Below, piece by piece: positions 9,138-16,671 of a stretch of DNA of 64,000 nucleotides. This DNA comes from Massiliimalia timonensis (GTDB lineage: Bacteria > Bacillota > Clostridia > Oscillospirales > Ruminococcaceae): assembly GCF_900186585.1 (NCBI RefSeq), contig NZ_FYDD01000004.1:930001-994000 (forward strand), read 5' to 3'. The translations under genes were made by a program, and so were the position numbers. Below the pieces are notes generated by a model. It saw only the letters and a list, made by a program, of their open reading frames with translations. It ran no database searches and was not told where the DNA came from. The first letter of the stretch is position 1. Each line of letters opens with the position of its first letter.

Positions 9138-9928
9138 AAAAAGTGGTTTCAAAAGGGTATATCTATCTGGTCCTTCTGTTTTTGTACGCGCCGATCTTTG
9201 TATTGATCGTATTTTCCTTTAACGAATCCAAAAGCCGGGCGAATTTTACGGATTTCACCTTTAAGTGGTATCAGGAGCTGTTCCGCGATGAGCTGATTAT
9301 GACTTCCCTGGGGAATACGCTTTTGGTAGCGGTATTGGCCGCGGTGTTTGCCACCGTTTTGGGTACTGCCGCCGCGCTGGGAATGAAAAATATGAAAAAG
9401 CGCGCCAGGGGATTGTGCATGAACCTGACTTATATGCCGGTCATCAACCCGGAGATCGTTACCGGTATCTCTATGATGCTGTTGTTTGTGTATATCAGCC
9501 ACCTGTTTGACTGGGAACTGGGAATGATCACTGTTTTGATCGCGCATATCACCTTTTGTGTGCCGTATGTGATCTTAAACGTGCTGCCTAAGCTGCGGCA
9601 GATGGACCAAAATACCTATGAGGCGGCGCTGGACTTAGGCTGTACCCCGTTTTCCGCCTTTTTTAAGGTGGTAGTTCCGGAGATCATGCCGGGGATCATG
9701 GCCGGCTTTTTGATGGCTTTTACCTTTTCTTTGGATGACTTTATCATCACTTATTTTACCAATGGAAGTGATTTTCAGACCCTGCCGGTCACCATCTATG
9801 CGATGACCCGCAAAAAAGTCAACCCGAAAATCAACGCCTTATCTACGATCCTGTTTTTGGCGGTTTTAATTATTTTAATTATTATGAACGTCAGACAGGC
9901 GCGTGCCATGAAAAACAAGGAAAAGTAA
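9134..9928 (+). CDS. potC: Spermidine/putrescine ABC transporter permease PotC
   Basis: 264-residue second permease, with about six membrane segments and the EAA-type loop EAALDLGCTPFSAFFKVVVPEI. ATG 9134 overlaps the potB stop by four bases. The N-terminal pattern YLYLLFLYAPIF-like followed by VLIVFSFNESK is characteristic of PotC/PotH-type subunits. It forms a heterodimer channel with PotB; potD follows 17 bases later. Confidence 0.92.
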   Translation: MKKVVSKGYIYLVLLFLYAPIFVLIVFSFNESKSRANFTDFTFKWYQELFRDELIMTSLGNTLLVAVLAAVFATVLGTAAALGMKNMKKRARGLCMNLTYMPVINPEIVTGISMMLLFVYISHLFDWELGMITVLIAHITFCVPYVILNVLPKLRQMDQNTYEAALDLGCTPFSAFFKVVVPEIMPGIMAGFLMAFTFSLDDFIITYFTNGSDFQTLPVTIYAMTRKKVNPKINALSTILFLAVLIILIIMNVRQARAMKNKEK

Positions 9929-9945
9929 GAAAGGAGCATCTTTCA

Positions 9946-11112
9946 TTGAAAAAATGGATTGCGCTGTGTGCCGCCTTTCTGCTTTGCTTTACCTGTGTGA
10001 AAACAGGGGCGCCTGTGGTTCAGGCAAAGGAAAAGGTGACGCTGAAAGTTTATAACTGGGGAGAATATATTTCGGACGGAAGCGATGACAGTTTAGATGT
10101 CATTAAAGAGTTTGAAAAACGCTTCCCGGATATTAAGGTCAGCTATACGACCTATGCGACCAACGAAGAACTGTATGCCAAGCTGCGCAGCGGTTCTGCA
10201 AACTATGATGTAATCATTCCATCGGATTATATGATCTCCCGTATGATCGAAGAGGATATGCTGGAAAAGCTGGACTTCAACAACATCCCTAATTTTGAGG
10301 CGATTTCAGAAGAGTTTAAAAACCCGGCCTATGATCCGACCAATGAATATTCCATCCCCTATACTTGGGGGACCGTAGGGATCATCTACAATACTACCAT
10401 GGTCGAAGAAGAAGTTGACAGCTGGGATATCCTGTGGGATCCGGAATATACCAACCAGATTTTGATGTTCAACAACTCCCGCGACGCCTTTGGAATTGCG
10501 GAAAAGCTGTTGGGATATTCGCAGAACACCACAGACATTGAAGAGCTAAACGCTGTAGCAGAAAAACTAAAAGAGCAGAAGATCGTGCTTCAGGCCTATG
10601 TCATGGATGAGATTTTTGACAAGATGTCGTCCGGAGAAGCTGCGATCGCGCCGTATTATGCCGGGGATTTCCTGATCATGCAGGAGGATAACCCCGATCT
10701 GGCGTTTGCAGTACCCAAAGAAGGGACGAACCTGTTTATTGACGCCATGGTGATCCCAAAGGGCTGCGAGCATAAAGAAGAGGCGGAAAGATTTATCAAT
10801 TTTTTGCTGGAACCGGACATTGGCTTGGCAAATATTGAGTTTATCGGTTATTCCACCCCGCTGGACACGGTAAAAGAACAGCTTGGAGAAGACGTTTTGA
10901 ATGACGGGATATCCTATCCTTCGGAGGAAGTGATCGCGAACAGCGAAAGTTTTGTCAACCTGCCAACTGACGTAAACCGGTATATCGACGAGCTTTGGGT
11001 AGACATCCGGGCTTCCGGCAGTTCATCTGTGTGGGAACTGGTGTTTTTGATCGTTGTGATCATTGGTTTAGGCGGGGCATTGATCGTATATCTCCGCCGG
11101 AGAAACAGATAA
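9946..11112 (+). CDS. potD: Polyamine-binding protein PotD with C-terminal anchor
   Basis: Extracytoplasmic substrate-binding protein, 388 residues. Start codon is TTG at 9946, nine bases after AAGGAG (9931-9936). The N-terminus is a signal peptide (MKKWIALCAAFLLCF) without a convincing lipobox. The mature start has the PotD-like YNWGEYI motif, then VIIPSDYMISRM and the C-lobe FINFLLEP. Unusually, the last 30 residues form a hydrophobic helix (WELVFLIVVIIGLGGALIVYL) followed by RRRNR, so the protein appears held to the membrane by its C-terminus rather than by a lipid. Last gene of potABCD; terminator follows. Confidence 0.92.
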   Translation: MKKWIALCAAFLLCFTCVKTGAPVVQAKEKVTLKVYNWGEYISDGSDDSLDVIKEFEKRFPDIKVSYTTYATNEELYAKLRSGSANYDVIIPSDYMISRMIEEDMLEKLDFNNIPNFEAISEEFKNPAYDPTNEYSIPYTWGTVGIIYNTTMVEEEVDSWDILWDPEYTNQILMFNNSRDAFGIAEKLLGYSQNTTDIEELNAVAEKLKEQKIVLQAYVMDEIFDKMSSGEAAIAPYYAGDFLIMQEDNPDLAFAVPKEGTNLFIDAMVIPKGCEHKEEAERFINFLLEPDIGLANIEFIGYSTPLDTVKEQLGEDVLNDGISYPSEEVIANSESFVNLPTDVNRYIDELWVDIRASGSSSVWELVFLIVVIIGLGGALIVYLRRRNR

Positions 11113-11120
11113 TAGTGCAT

Positions 11121-11157
11121 AAAAAAGCGGCGGCGCCTTACAGCCCGCCGCTTTTTT
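11121..11157 (+). terminator. Intrinsic terminator of pot operon
   Basis: Stem AAAAAAGCGGCGG / CCGCCGCTTTTTT with an 11-base loop. Confidence 0.9.
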
Positions 11158-11203
11158 ATGCAGGTGAAATTTATAAAGATTTCTTAAGCTTCCCGTAAGT
11201 TCG

Positions 11204-11232
11204 TTGTGTTTGATGGATATAGATGATATAAT
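11204..11232 (+). promoter_or_regulatory. Promoter of DUF368 gene
   Basis: TTGTGT (11204-11209), 17-base spacer, TATAAT (11227-11232). Confidence 0.45.
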
Positions 11233-11274
11233 AAACATCATGAAAATTTGAAAGTTAGGCTGGGAAAGAATAAG

Positions 11275-12156
11275 ATGGATTTTATCAAACACGTTTTTTA
11301 TGGGGTCGCGATCGGGATTTCCAATGTAATTCCGGGACTGAGCGGCGGTACTACCGCTGTCATTTTAAATATTTATGACCGGCTGATCGGCTCTATTTCC
11401 AATCTGCGCAAGGAACCGAAAAAAAGCCTTATATTTTTGCTCCCGCTGGTTTTAGGGGCAGGCTTAGCTATTTTGGCGTGCAGCAATTTGATTACCTATT
11501 TGTTAGAACGGCATTATATGCTGATCAACTTCTTTTTTATTGGGATTATTTTCGGCAGTATCCCGATGATTTGGAAACGTGCTACTAAAGACAGTTTTAA
11601 ACCGTGGCACCTGATCCCCTGTGCGGTGACCTTTGCCATTATGATAGTTACAGTTGTAGGGCCGTTTGCCCCGGAAACAGAAACAGTGATCACTTCTGTA
11701 ACGCCGTGGGTGTTTATACAAATGTTCTTTTGCAGCGCGCTGGCCGCGGTTTGTATGATCATCCCGGGGATCAGCGGAAGCTTTGTTATGCTTCTGTTCG
11801 GGGTCTACACCACGGTGATGACTGCGATCTCCAGCTTTGATGCCTTCCTGCTGCTGCCTATTGCGCTGGGAGCCGGAGCAGGGATCTTATTCGGGGCAAA
11901 GATCATAGATTTCTTTCTGCGCCGCTACCCGCAGGCAACCTATTTTTCCATTTTGGGATTTGTGCTGGGATCCGGGCCGGTGCTGTTCGGCAAGATCCTT
12001 GCGACCAATAATTTCCGCACAGGGCTGCCGCTGGCTGGTTCCATTGCGGTGCTGATTGTTGGGATCGTGATCGTACTGGTCTTTGACAGCAAATGGCTGC
12101 GGGAAAAATTAAAGGGAAGAACCGGTAAAAAACTGACAAATTCTGAAAATGTTTAG
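11275..12156 (+). CDS. DUF368 membrane protein (PopT-like lipid carrier translocase)
   Basis: 293-residue polytopic membrane protein. The signature GISNVIPGLSGGTTAVI near the N-terminus and the repeated IIPGISGSFVMLLFGVY in the second half are the two inverted DUF368 motifs. Members of this family (PopT) have been implicated in returning undecaprenyl phosphate across the membrane for cell-wall synthesis; applying that here is inference from family. I chose ATG 11275 (MDFIKHVF); the ribosome site GGGAAAG (11262-11268) is weak, and a TTG at 11248 would add nine residues. Confidence 0.85.
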   Translation: MDFIKHVFYGVAIGISNVIPGLSGGTTAVILNIYDRLIGSISNLRKEPKKSLIFLLPLVLGAGLAILACSNLITYLLERHYMLINFFFIGIIFGSIPMIWKRATKDSFKPWHLIPCAVTFAIMIVTVVGPFAPETETVITSVTPWVFIQMFFCSALAAVCMIIPGISGSFVMLLFGVYTTVMTAISSFDAFLLLPIALGAGAGILFGAKIIDFFLRRYPQATYFSILGFVLGSGPVLFGKILATNNFRTGLPLAGSIAVLIVGIVIVLVFDSKWLREKLKGRTGKKLTNSENV

Positions 12157-12166
12157 ATTTGTGTTA

Positions 12167-12195
12167 TTGTTTTTCTCTATGGACAGTGCTATAAT
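12167..12195 (+). promoter_or_regulatory. Promoter of membrane protein gene
   Basis: TTGTTT (12167-12172), 17-base spacer, TATAAT (12190-12195). Confidence 0.5.
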
Positions 12196-12233
12196 TAAAT
12201 TTATTGTAACACGTTTGGGAGGAAACAAAATCT

Positions 12234-12806
12234 ATGAATCAAAAACCAGTTTGGAAATATGGACTTAATATTTTTGGCGCGCATGTGACGGGGGTCGTTC
12301 TGGCGCTGATCCTGGTGATGAGCATGGTGCCGATCAGCGATAATATGATCTTCCAGGTATGCGTGGGGATCTTTGTATTATTTTTGTATTGGTCCTTGAT
12401 CAGCGGGACTGCTTGGAAAATGGGAAATGAAGACCTGAACCGGGTCCACTTCAACCGCATGGAAAAAAACATGTGGCGGGGCGTACAGGCTGGGCTGATT
12501 GCTTCGATTCCTATGTTTGTATTAGACTTGGCGATCATTGTTTTAAACCTGTTTGATTGCGGCGTAGTCAGTGATTTTGGATTGGTGGTATACCGCGTCC
12601 TAAATATGCACTATATGATCTTTATCAATCTGGTGACTGGGACACAACAGACTTTGCTGGAGCTGGCTTTCTGGAAAGTGCTGGTGGTTTGCCTGATGTC
12701 GCTGGTCACAGTGGTATTTGCTCACAGCGGTTATGTCCTTGGGTACAAAGATATTGTAGTTATGGACAAATTGATGTATAAAAATCGAAAGAATAAAAAG
12801 AAATAA
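12234..12806 (+). CDS. Unrecognised four-helix membrane protein
   Basis: 190 residues, not recognised. It shows about four hydrophobic segments (roughly 15-40, 43-60, 83-110, 130-160) and a very basic C-terminus (LMYKNRKNKKK). A good GGGAGG-type ribosome site and its own promoter support expression. It sits between a lipid-carrier transporter and the cwlD amidase, which hints at an envelope role but proves nothing. No catalytic motif visible. Confidence 0.7.
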   Translation: MNQKPVWKYGLNIFGAHVTGVVLALILVMSMVPISDNMIFQVCVGIFVLFLYWSLISGTAWKMGNEDLNRVHFNRMEKNMWRGVQAGLIASIPMFVLDLAIIVLNLFDCGVVSDFGLVVYRVLNMHYMIFINLVTGTQQTLLELAFWKVLVVCLMSLVTVVFAHSGYVLGYKDIVVMDKLMYKNRKNKKK

Positions 12807-12811
12807 AAGAG

Positions 12812-12872
12812 AAAACACACCCATATAATATCTTATACCCGTGCATCGGGTGGGATAGAAAGGGTGTGTTTT
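12812..12872 (+). promoter_or_regulatory. Hairpin overlapping cwlD ribosome binding site
   Basis: AAAACACACCC (12812-12822) pairs perfectly with GGGTGTGTTTT (12862-12872), with an inner hairpin CCCG-TGCAT-CGGG (12838-12850). The 3' arm covers part of the cwlD ribosome site (AAAGGG, 12859-12864) and ends in TTTT next to the ATG. It can act as a terminator of the upstream gene, as a translation block for cwlD, or both. Confidence 0.55.
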
Positions 12873-13601
12873 ATGTATCATACCGGAAGACGTGACCTAA
12901 CCGCTGGAAAGCTGATGTTTCTTGCGGTGATGGGCATTTTTGCATGCTTTGGCATCCTGCTGGAGGATGTTCCAATGACGGCCGGCACCCAGCCGGCAGA
13001 AACCGCGCAGGTCAGCAGGGTGGTTGTTGACGCTGGACATGGCGGTGTGGATGGCGGCGCGGAAGGGATCCATGGTGAAGTGGAAAAGGAGATCAATCTG
13101 GCGATTGCTGGGTATCTGCGGGAATATTTGGAATTGAGCGGGATAGAGGTAGTAATGACCAGGGACACGGATCGTTCCCTGTACAGCACCGAACAAAGTT
13201 CCATTGCCCAGAAGAAAAAGGAAGACATCCGCAAACGTCTTGAGATCATTGATGAAGACCCCGATTCGATCACCGTGTCCATCCACCAAAACAAATTTGG
13301 GGAAAGCAAGTATCATGGCGCGCAGATGTTTTACGGCGTGAATGATCCTGAAAGCGAGATCCTAGCCCAGACAATACAGAGTTCGATCGTGGAAAAATTG
13401 CAGCCGGATAATACCCGCAAGATCAAACCAGGAACCAAGTCGGTGTATCTTTTAATGCATGCGCAGAACCCGATCGTGTTGGTGGAATGTGGTTTTTTGT
13501 CGAACGACGAGGAAGCGTCAAAGCTTACGGACGAAGAATATCAAAAAGAAATGGCGTTTGCGATCTATTGCGGAATTATGGAATATTGTGGGCGGACGTA
13601 A
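12873..13601 (+). CDS. cwlD: N-acetylmuramoyl-L-alanine amidase, CwlD type
   Basis: 242-residue zinc amidase (Amidase_3) cleaving the lactyl-L-Ala bond of peptidoglycan. An N-terminal hydrophobic anchor (about 14-32) is followed by the catalytic domain: VVDAGHGG with zinc ligand H56, the glutamate helix EVEKEINLAI, SIHQNKF, and LVECGFLSNDEE near the end. Length and single-domain layout fit CwlD, which makes muramic lactam in spore cortex, and other sporulation genes occur in this window. A vegetative amidase is the alternative. ATG 12873 is preferred over an in-frame GTG at 12864. Confidence 0.85.
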   Translation: MYHTGRRDLTAGKLMFLAVMGIFACFGILLEDVPMTAGTQPAETAQVSRVVVDAGHGGVDGGAEGIHGEVEKEINLAIAGYLREYLELSGIEVVMTRDTDRSLYSTEQSSIAQKKKEDIRKRLEIIDEDPDSITVSIHQNKFGESKYHGAQMFYGVNDPESEILAQTIQSSIVEKLQPDNTRKIKPGTKSVYLLMHAQNPIVLVECGFLSNDEEASKLTDEEYQKEMAFAIYCGIMEYCGRT

Positions 13602-13610
13602 AGTAAAGTT

Positions 13611-13634
13611 TCCCTGCCGCGGCTGCGGCAGGGA
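13611..13634 (+). other. Strong hairpin without T-run between cwlD and radA
   Basis: TCCCTGCCGC / GCGGCAGGGA with GGCT loop, ten perfect pairs, 26 bases before radA. No U-tract follows, so it is unlikely to be an intrinsic terminator; it may be an mRNA stability or pause element. Confidence 0.5.
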
Positions 13635-13659
13635 CGGAAGAAAAACAGGGTGATAAAAG

Positions 13660-15039
13660 ATGGCAAAAACAAAGGAAATGTATGTGTGTCGAAGCTGTGG
13701 GTACGAAACGCCCAAATGGTTTGGCAAATGTCCCGGATGCGGCGGGTGGAATACACTGGAAATGGTGGAAGCTGCTCCGGCGGCAGAAGCAGGGAAGAAG
13801 GTTTCTGCTACTGCCACTGGACGGCAGTCTGAGATTTACCGGATCAACAGCGTGGATGTAAATGAGGAGATCCGTTTTCACACCGGCGTATCGGAACTGG
13901 ACCGGGTGCTGGGAGGCGGGATCGTGAAGGGTTCCGTCGTGCTGCTGGGCGGCGATCCCGGGATCGGGAAATCCACCCTTTTGCTGCAAATTTGCGAATA
14001 TCTGGGTGAGGATCTAAAAATTTTATATGTATCCGGGGAGGAATCTGTCCGCCAGATCAAGCTGCGCGCCAACCGGCTGGGGGTGAACAGCGAAAACCTG
14101 TTTTTGCTGGCGGATACCAACGTAGAACGGATTGCCAATACGATTCTGGCACAGCAGCCTGATTTGGTGATGGTGGATTCGATCCAGACCATGAATATTG
14201 AAAAGCTTCAGTCCTCCCCGGGAAGCGTGATGCAGGTACGGGAAAGCACCAATGCTTTTCTGCACCTTGCAAAAAGCGAGGATATCCCGATTATTATTGT
14301 CGGACATGTGAATAAGGACGGGGCGATCGCCGGGCCAAAGGTGCTGGAACATATTGTGGACGCAGTTTTGCACTTTGAAGGGGACCGCAACCAGAATTTC
14401 AGGATTCTGCGGGCGGTGAAAAACCGGTTTGGCTCTACTAATGAGATCGGTGTATTTGAAATGCTGGACGGCGGCCTGCAGGAGGTGGAAAACCCTTCGA
14501 TGATGCTGCTTCAGGGAAGGCCTGAAGAGGCATCCGGCACCTGTGTCGCCTGTGTGATGGAGGGTACCCGTCCGATTTTGGCAGAGGTACAGGCCTTGGT
14601 GTGTAAAACCGTTTACGGGAATCCACGCAGGACGGCTACCGGATTTGATTATAACCGGCTGGCACTGATCCTTGCAGTTTTGGAAAAGCGGTGCGGATAT
14701 TATTTTTCCAGTCTGGATGCCTATCTCAATGTGGTCGGCGGGCTTCGGCTGGACGAGCCGGCGGCAGACCTTTCTATTGCTTTGGCGCTGATCTCCGGCT
14801 TGCGGGACAAGCCGATCTCCGAAAAGGTGCTGGCGTTTGGGGAGATCGGTCTGACCGGCGAGGTGCGGAGTGTGTCCAATATCGTGCCAAGGATAAAAGA
14901 GGCCCATCGCTTGGGGTTTCAAACCTGTATTGTATCCAAGCATTCGCTGCGGGAATTAAAAAACATCAATCCCGACCAAATTGAGATCATCGGGGTTTCT
15001 ACTATCCGGGAGGCTGTTCAGAAAGTACTGGGGATTTAA
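13660..15039 (+). CDS. radA: DNA repair protein RadA
   Basis: 459-residue branch-migration ATPase used in homologous recombination. Zinc finger C10-C13-C24-C27 at the N-terminus, Walker A GGDPGIGKS (97-105), Walker B LVMVDS, the RadA-specific KNRFG (254-258), and a Lon-protease-like C-terminal domain (LNVVGGLRLDEPAADL). Full length. It begins 58 bases after cwlD and is followed 16 bases later by a GNAT gene, so probably one transcript. Confidence 0.96.
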   Translation: MAKTKEMYVCRSCGYETPKWFGKCPGCGGWNTLEMVEAAPAAEAGKKVSATATGRQSEIYRINSVDVNEEIRFHTGVSELDRVLGGGIVKGSVVLLGGDPGIGKSTLLLQICEYLGEDLKILYVSGEESVRQIKLRANRLGVNSENLFLLADTNVERIANTILAQQPDLVMVDSIQTMNIEKLQSSPGSVMQVRESTNAFLHLAKSEDIPIIIVGHVNKDGAIAGPKVLEHIVDAVLHFEGDRNQNFRILRAVKNRFGSTNEIGVFEMLDGGLQEVENPSMMLLQGRPEEASGTCVACVMEGTRPILAEVQALVCKTVYGNPRRTATGFDYNRLALILAVLEKRCGYYFSSLDAYLNVVGGLRLDEPAADLSIALALISGLRDKPISEKVLAFGEIGLTGEVRSVSNIVPRIKEAHRLGFQTCIVSKHSLRELKNINPDQIEIIGVSTIREAVQKVLGI

Positions 15040-15055
15040 AAAAGGGGAGAATGCG

Positions 15056-15616
15056 ATGACGATTCGTCTGCTTTGTGAAAAAGACATTCCGGCGGTGCTG
15101 GAGATTTACCGGCCTTACATTGAAACATCGGTTGTTACCTTTGAATACGAGGCGCCGAGTTTATTGGAATTTACCAAACGGGTGCATGCCATCCAGCAGG
15201 AATTTCCATGGCTGGTCTGTGAGATAGGGGGAGAGGTCATAGGATATGCGTATGCTTCCCATTACCATGACCGCGCGGCTTATTTCTGGGACTGCGAGCT
15301 GTCTGTTTATGTAAAACAGGGCGTGCGGCGGCAGGGTGTTGGAACAGCGCTGTATCAGGCACTGCTCCCGTTGTTAAAGGCACAGGGGTATTATCAGGCG
15401 TATGCGGTGATCGCTGCGCCCAATCCCCAAAGCCAGTTGTTCCATCAGAAGCTGGGGTTCCGTTCTTTGGGGATCCATCCAAAAGTAGGGTTTAAATTTG
15501 GAGAATGGAGAGATCTGGATTTTCAGGTGCTTGAGTTGCGGGAGAAGAATCAGCCTGCTCAGTTTCCAGTCCCTTTTCCAAAGCTGGAAGCCGTTGACAG
15601 GGAAACTGTTCTGTGA
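15056..15616 (+). CDS. GNAT N-acetyltransferase (phosphinothricin acetyltransferase-like)
   Basis: 186-residue acetyl-CoA-dependent acetyltransferase. The pattern IRLLCEKDIPAVLEIYRPYI, then SVVTFEYE, and the acetyl-CoA loop VRRQGVGTALY with CIAAPNPQS-like VIAAPNPQSQLFHQKLGF match the Pat/Bar subgroup (amino-acid analogue or methionine sulfone N-acetylation). Real substrate unknown. ATG 15056 follows GGGGAG (15044-15049). Downstream of radA, with a strong promoter for the next unit buried in its 3' end (15594-15622). Confidence 0.85.
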   Translation: MTIRLLCEKDIPAVLEIYRPYIETSVVTFEYEAPSLLEFTKRVHAIQQEFPWLVCEIGGEVIGYAYASHYHDRAAYFWDCELSVYVKQGVRRQGVGTALYQALLPLLKAQGYYQAYAVIAAPNPQSQLFHQKLGFRSLGIHPKVGFKFGEWRDLDFQVLELREKNQPAQFPVPFPKLEAVDRETVL

Positions 15617-15622
15617 TATACT
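15594..15622 (+). promoter_or_regulatory. Strong promoter inside GNAT 3' end, driving RNHCP leader
   Basis: TTGACA (15594-15599), exact 17-base spacer, TATACT (15617-15622). Transcription would begin near 15629, giving a leader of about 295 bases before the RNHCP gene. Confidence 0.75.
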
Positions 15623-15651
15623 TGATACAAATTACAGTAGGAGGTGTGTGG

Positions 15652-15669
15652 ATGTCGGCTATTCGCTAA
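15652..15669 (+). CDS. Five-residue leader ORF (MSAIR)
   Basis: AGGAGG (15639-15644), seven bases, then ATG and five codons ending in TAA. It lies at the start of a long leader that ends in a terminator, the arrangement of ribosome-monitored attenuation. The rest of the leader (15670-15835) includes a GGAA/TTCC hairpin (about 15753-15767) and a second AAGGAGG with no AUG after it. Confidence 0.45.
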   Translation: MSAIR

Positions 15670-15835
15670 ATACAGGGCAATAAAAGTTTTATTCTCATCG
15701 TATCTGGTGATGGGTTGTTTTTGTTGTACTTATTTTGCGGATAGGAAGATATGGTTCCTGCTTGTTGTTACAAGGAGGAATACTGCGCACTTTAACTTGA
15801 GAAGATAAAGCTGGCGGCTAACGCAGGATAAGTCT

Positions 15836-15870
15836 ATGGATGACCCAAATAGTGGGCCATCCATTTTTTA
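15836..15870 (+). terminator. Terminator/attenuator upstream of RNHCP gene
   Basis: ATGGATGACCCA / TGGGCCATCCAT (one A-C mismatch), AATAG loop, then a T-run. It lies within the leader between the promoter at 15594 and the gene at 15924. Confidence 0.75.
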
Positions 15871-15923
15871 TTGTCCTAAAATGTTGAAAAGGAGAATGCT
15901 GTATTTAGGATAAGGAGAAAACC

Positions 15924-16352
15924 ATGAATCGTGAAAACAAAAGAAGAAGCTATGAAAAGGGATACTATAAAACACACACCTGCACAGAAAGCTTTACCTG
16001 TAAGGTATGCGGACGGCCGGTGGTTTCGGCCGGAGCCGGCAGCGGTCATCGCAATCATTGTCCAAACTGTCTGTCCAGCCTGCATGTGGACAATGAGCCA
16101 GGGGACAGGGAATCTGACTGCGGCGGGATCATGGAGCCGGTCGCGGTTTGGGTCCGGAAGAACGGGGAGTGGGCGGTGATCCACCGCTGCCGCCGGTGCG
16201 GCGCTTTAAGCTCTAACCGCGTTGCTGCCGATGACAACCCCATGAAGTTGATGTCGATCGCGATGAAGCCGCTGTGTTTACCGCCGTTCCCGTTAGAACG
16301 TCTTGAAGAGATGACGGAGTTGATGGGCGGAGCGGGAAGCCTGCGCCGATAG
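15924..16352 (+). CDS. RNHCP-domain zinc-binding protein
   Basis: 142 residues. The first half carries FTCKVCG and the family motif GHRNHCPNC (hence RNHCP), a probable four-cysteine zinc site; a second pair CRRCGAL follows near residue 93. The end (PFPLERLEEMT) is also family-like. The biochemical function of RNHCP proteins is not established as far as I know. ATG 15924 has AAGGAG (15912-15917) six bases upstream. Expression seems controlled by the leader with its short ORF and terminator at 15652-15870. A shared terminator with the small minus-strand gene follows. Confidence 0.85.
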   Translation: MNRENKRRSYEKGYYKTHTCTESFTCKVCGRPVVSAGAGSGHRNHCPNCLSSLHVDNEPGDRESDCGGIMEPVAVWVRKNGEWAVIHRCRRCGALSSNRVAADDNPMKLMSIAMKPLCLPPFPLERLEEMTELMGGAGSLRR

Positions 16353-16365
16353 ACTGAGATCATAG

Positions 16366-16401
16366 AAAAAAGCCGCCTTGTTTATCTGGGGCGGCTTTTT
16401 T
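16366..16401. terminator. Bidirectional terminator
   Basis: AAAAAAGCCGCC / GGCGGCTTTTTT, between convergent RNHCP and small Cys-rich genes; the latter's stop codon lies in the loop. Confidence 0.85.
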
Positions 16402-16534
16402 GCTTTGGGGCGGGCTTTGGGCAGTAGTAACAACAGCCGCCTACCGGCGTCCCTGTAGGAGCGGCGTTGGCTTTGAGCTTGCAGTATCCGTCTTTTTGAT
16501 GAAGGCAGTCTTTATCACAGAGGACTAAATTCAT
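16382..16534 (-). CDS. Small Cys-rich protein, 50 residues
   Basis: Short minus-strand gene: MNLVLCDKDCLHQKDGYCKL then KANAAP, ending with a CCYYC cluster. Six to seven cysteines (C6, C10, C18, C34, C35, C38) suggest a metal or Fe-S binding micro-protein. Similar small proteins are common in Clostridia and often carry a misleading hydroxymyristoyl-ACP dehydratase label, which I do not adopt. AAAGGG lies nine bases before the ATG at 16534. Convergent with the RNHCP gene and ending inside the shared terminator. Confidence 0.7.
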   Translation of the reverse strand: MNLVLCDKDCLHQKDGYCKLKANAAPTGTPVGGCCYYCPKPAPKQKSRPR

Positions 16535-16671
16535 AAAACAAACCCTTTCTGATTTGGTGTTATCAATAGTATGTGTGAAGAATTTGTATTTATTTTATTG
16601 ACAGGTGAAATATTTCCCTTTTTTTGCCCAACACTATCAATGAAAGAAACGAGGACGAAAGGGGAAGAAAG

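Noticed and set aside
14023-14943. A 306-codon open frame antisense to radA
   Set aside because: Lies wholly within the conserved radA gene; the His/Gln-rich translation is typical of a reverse-strand shadow.
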